Below are positions 61,497 through 64,000 of a stretch of 64,000 nucleotides of DNA, one piece after another. A program made the position numbers and the translations under genes. The notes under the pieces are model-generated. The model was not told where the DNA came from, searched no databases, and saw nothing but the letters and a program-made list of their open reading frames with translations. The stretch lies in assembly GCA_029262555.1 (NCBI GenBank), contig JAJCZE010000017.1, positions 53,160 to 117,159 of the forward strand, in the 5' to 3' direction. The first letter of the stretch is position 1; every line of letters starts with the position of its first letter. The stretch is from Candidatus Babelota bacterium (GTDB lineage: Bacteria > Babelota > Babeliae > Babelales > Vermiphilaceae).

Positions 61497-62903
61497 ATGA
61501 TGCCAGCGATCTATCCAGTCACAAGCCATACGGATCATGTTGGCGCTGGAAGCACGTTTGTAGTTATTCATGGATTTGCACACAATGGCTCTGATCATAT
61601 TTCGCGTGCGCTCGAAAAAGGTGCCTCTCTGATAGTAGTTGACCAAGAGCTCTCATCAGAGTTGCGCTCCCTCATTGCGCAGCATGGAGCAACGCTTGAT
61701 CGTGTTGATAATGCGCGAAAAGCGTTAGCGCAACTAAGCGCACAGGCTTCTGGCAATGCGCATAGAAAACTGAAGATAATCGGTATTACCGGCACAAAAG
61801 GTAAAACAACCACCGCGTGCCTTTTGTTTCACATTCTTAAAAATGCAGGAATGAAAGCGGGATTGATTTCTACCGTTGGCAATGCCATTAATAATCTGCA
61901 ATTGCCCGCTTTTTTAACCACGCCACAACCAGATTATTTGCATCAATTTTTTTTAAAAGCGGTTGAAGAAAATTGCGACTGGATTGTAATGGAAGTGGCT
62001 GCTCAAGCGGTAGGATTGCATCGTATTGAGGGATTAGAGTTTGATGCAGTTATAATGACCAACTTTGATCGGGATCATTTAGAATTTTACGATTCAATGG
62101 AATCATACTTTGCAGATAAAGTTGCACTGCTTGATCATTGTAAAGTGAATGCACCCGTATGGATTAATCAAGATGATGCATGGCTTTCAAGACTTACTCC
62201 ATCTTATGCGCGTTGGTTTTCGTGCAAAAAAAGTGCAGATATTGCAGGCGCTTTGCAAAAAACAAACCAATTTCATCTTTCAGCACAGATTCAATTTCAA
62301 GAAAAAAAGTACGACGTTGAATGCCGCACGCTTGCAGGAGAATATAATCTTTCCAACTGTTTGGCTGCAATTGGAGCTGCTCATGCGATTGGCATTGCTG
62401 TAGAACAAAGCGTTTTGCATCTTGCTACATTTGCAGGAATTGCAGGGCGGCAAGAGCGTATTGCTCTTTCCAATGGGGCAACAGCCATCATTGATTATGC
62501 GCACAATGCACAATCATACGATGCCTTTTTTAAAACGGTTCGCCCGCATACCGATCATTTGATTGTAGTCTTTGGCGCGGGTGGCGATCGAGATTCTGGT
62601 AAACGTCCAGAAATGGGCAGACTTGCAGCAATATACGCAGATGCTATCATTATCACCACCGATAATCCTCGGTATGAAAATCCTGATAACATTGTGAGCG
62701 ATATTTTAGGGGGCATTGAAGAACGTACTCGCAGTAAAGTGATCGTTGAGCCAGATCGGGCGCGCGCAATTGAAAAAGCGTATTCGCTTTCTCGAGCTGG
62801 ATCAATTATTGCATTACTTGGCAAAGGGCCAGACGAGTATCAAATTATTAGGGATCAAAAAGTTCCGTTTAGCGAAAAGACTATTTTACATACATTTATC
62901 TAA
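61497..62903 (+). CDS. murE: UDP-MurNAc-tripeptide synthetase MurE (meso-DAP type)
   Basis: A 468-residue Mur ligase that adds the third residue to the peptidoglycan stem peptide. The ATP site is ITGTKGKTT (97-105). The central domain includes VMEVAAQAVGLHRIEG and TNFDRDHLEFY, and the C-terminal domain has DNPRYE at 389-394. The DNPR motif is the accepted mark of meso-diaminopimelate-adding enzymes, so the wall is probably DAP-type. Two ATG codons (61497 and 61500) give one residue of doubt. Confidence 0.95.
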   Translation: MMPAIYPVTSHTDHVGAGSTFVVIHGFAHNGSDHISRALEKGASLIVVDQELSSELRSLIAQHGATLDRVDNARKALAQLSAQASGNAHRKLKIIGITGTKGKTTTACLLFHILKNAGMKAGLISTVGNAINNLQLPAFLTTPQPDYLHQFFLKAVEENCDWIVMEVAAQAVGLHRIEGLEFDAVIMTNFDRDHLEFYDSMESYFADKVALLDHCKVNAPVWINQDDAWLSRLTPSYARWFSCKKSADIAGALQKTNQFHLSAQIQFQEKKYDVECRTLAGEYNLSNCLAAIGAAHAIGIAVEQSVLHLATFAGIAGRQERIALSNGATAIIDYAHNAQSYDAFFKTVRPHTDHLIVVFGAGGDRDSGKRPEMGRLAAIYADAIIITTDNPRYENPDNIVSDILGGIEERTRSKVIVEPDRARAIEKAYSLSRAGSIIALLGKGPDEYQIIRDQKVPFSEKTILHTFI

Positions 62904-62916
62904 TGAGAGGTTTTTT

Positions 62917-63045
62917 ATGAAAAAATATACATTGGCATTGTTGCTTTTATGCACGTATCAATTACATGGCTCTATGATTATTCATGATGATGGTATGAGC
63001 CGTGAAAATGCAGCGCAATTAGTATTAGTCGAATCAGGAAATTAA
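62917..63045 (+). pseudogene. Small secreted-protein gene cut short by the IS element
   Basis: ATG 62917 follows AATGAGAGG and opens MKKYTLALLLLCTYQLHG, a clear signal peptide, then SMIIHDDGMSRENAAQLVL. From base 63027 on, the sequence is the left inverted repeat of the insertion element, which adds VESGN and a stop. Thus about 37 native residues remain. The rest of the gene, if any, lies beyond the right edge. Confidence 0.75.
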
Positions 63046-63046
63046 A
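63027..63046 (+). repeat. Left terminal inverted repeat of the IS
   Basis: AGTCGAATCAGGAAATTAAA, identical to the reverse complement of 63980-63999. The transposase stop codon (TGA, 63034-63036) lies within it. Confidence 0.9.
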
Positions 63047-63912
63047 CTGATAGGTAAATCGCCTATTTCAAGGCCTAAAAGTTGATTATTTCTATCTAAA
63101 TTATAAGTAAGTATCGCAGAGAGTGCTTGCGAAAAAAAGCTCGTTATTGAACGAGCTTTTTTATTAATAATTTGCAAGCGATCTTTGAGGATACTAAAGG
63201 AAGTTTCTACAATTTGCCTGCGCCTTAACATTCTTAAAATCTTTTTAGAAATGGGTGTTTTTTTCATATTCTTTCTTCCTTTTGTGATCAAAGTAATTTT
63301 ACAGGCCTTTAATTCTTTCGCCTTTTTAATTCCAAGATAGCCTTTATCTCCAATCAAATATCCTGCTATGCCTTTCACCATTTTTTCATCTAATGCAGCA
63401 ATATCTGATGTTGATCCATTTGTGAATTTGAATGAAATAATATCCATATTTTGATTGATTATAAGGTGTAATTTAAATCCGAAGTACCAGCCATTCATGT
63501 TTTTCCCCGAACTTGCAAATCCTTTTCCTAATCGAGATCTGAATCGATAACCAACCGAACAAAGAGGTAGGGGCGTTGAGTCAATCACGTAAAAATCAGA
63601 CTTTTTTTGTTTATTAAATTGGGAGAGCACTGTGTTCATCATGCCCAAATGCAAAAAGTTTGATTGAAGCCCATAGCAAAATTGTTGATAGCTTGGCAGC
63701 TCAGAAAATTCGCTTTTCATGCATTGCTTTATCAAATGATAAAGCTGTTTATTCGTTTCTATTCCAAGCTTTTGCTTGATTATTGCTATCGTTAAAAACT
63801 CAGAGCGGCTGAGCTTTTTTCTACGACCAATTTTTGAAATTTGAATTTTTTTATCAATTAAACTTGTTAGATTATCAATTAAGCAGTAAATTTCTTCTAA
63901 GTTTGGGATCAT
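63034..63912 (-). CDS. IS982-family-like DDE transposase
   Basis: A 292-residue transposase. The first catalytic Asp lies in FYVIDSTPLPLC, the second in LIGDKGYLGIKKA, and the Glu in RRRQIVETSFSILKDR, followed by the basic RSITSFF segment. The spacing fits the IS982 group. ATG 63912 follows AGGAG. The frame is intact from start to a stop inside the left inverted repeat, so no obvious inactivation. Confidence 0.9.
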   Translation of the reverse strand: MIPNLEEIYCLIDNLTSLIDKKIQISKIGRRKKLSRSEFLTIAIIKQKLGIETNKQLYHLIKQCMKSEFSELPSYQQFCYGLQSNFLHLGMMNTVLSQFNKQKKSDFYVIDSTPLPLCSVGYRFRSRLGKGFASSGKNMNGWYFGFKLHLIINQNMDIISFKFTNGSTSDIAALDEKMVKGIAGYLIGDKGYLGIKKAKELKACKITLITKGRKNMKKTPISKKILRMLRRRQIVETSFSILKDRLQIINKKARSITSFFSQALSAILTYNLDRNNQLLGLEIGDLPISLIS

Positions 63913-63979
63913 CTTTACTCCTGATTTTTTGATCGGAATTTTGGAGTTTTATACGATGATCCCAACTTTTTTTCAAGCT

Positions 63980-63999
63980 TTTAATTTCCTGATTCGACT
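63980..63999 (-). repeat. Right terminal inverted repeat of the IS
   Basis: Reverse complement reads AGTCGAATCAGGAAATTAAA, the same 20 bases as the left end, without mismatch. Confidence 0.9.
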
Positions 64000-64000
64000 T

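Larger units (their letters stand above)
63027..63999 (-). mobile_element. Insertion sequence, IS982-family-like, complete
   Basis: About 973 bases with perfect 20-base terminal inverted repeats at 63027-63046 and 63980-63999 and one transposase on the minus strand. The length and single gene fit IS982. The target duplication cannot be checked because only one base of right flank is in the window. No internal frameshift, so the element may be active. Confidence 0.85.

Overview
The window most resembles the genome of a host-dependent Gram-negative bacterium of the Dependentiae (TM6) type. This assignment is an inference from gene content, since no rRNA or phylogenetic computation was possible. 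The supporting observations are short intergenic spaces, a housekeeping set with lipoprotein maturation (lnt, a LolD-like ATPase), peptidoglycan genes (murE with the meso-DAP signature DNPR, murJ), an MCE/MlaD protein, a type II secretion pseudopilin operon, and an unusually large share of proteins with Sec signal peptides and no recognisable function. One of these carries ankyrin repeats.

Layout. 1-7.8 kb: the start of atpD (running off the left edge), a PfkB kinase, lon, then on the other strand an ABC ATPase, murJ and a Nudix hydrolase in overlapping order, closed by a terminator and an initiator tRNA. 7.9-12.9 kb (minus strand): lnt, a secreted repeat protein with a very basic tail, acpS, a DUF6629-like membrane protein and comM. 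13.2-26 kb: a large exported zone, with a propeller-like protein, a beta-barrel, two giant paralogous secreted proteins and a further secreted protein. 26.1-32.3 kb: gspF-G-H-I-J-K and an mlaD-like gene. 32.4-41.3 kb: an island in which IMP dehydrogenase, AdoMet decarboxylase and an MreB-like actin all begin with signal peptides, together with a secreted MsrAB, a duplicated small secreted protein and mutL. 41.3-46.5 kb (minus strand): a tightly packed operon rnhB, HAS-barrel-like gene, ftsY, HAD phosphatase, prmC, and a PilM/PilN-like (split GspL-like) pair. 46.5-49.6 kb: an XRE/S24 regulator behind a near-consensus promoter, rpsF-rpsR, truA and a membrane-anchored GNAT. 49.6-56.7 kb: small secreted proteins, including a cysteine-motif family and a tandem pair, around gpmI. 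56.7-64 kb: rsmE, an ankyrin protein, tsaB, ruvX, an inverted REP-like pair, an AGCS symporter, murE, and a complete IS982-like element that has cut short a small secreted-protein gene.

How it fits together. The Sec/SRP branch (ftsY), lipoprotein maturation, the pseudopilin operon, an MCE lipid-transport protein and dozens of exported products describe a cell that invests heavily in its envelope and in what lies outside it. The most notable observation is that enzymes normally confined to the cytosol (IMPDH, AdoMet decarboxylase, an MreB-family actin) carry N-terminal export signals here, each behind a well-placed Shine-Dalgarno sequence. If real, they would act in the periplasm or, for an intracellular parasite, in the host compartment on host IMP, S-adenosylmethionine and ATP. 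This is a hypothesis. The deciding test is whether the genome also holds normal cytosolic copies and whether the exported ones reach the host.
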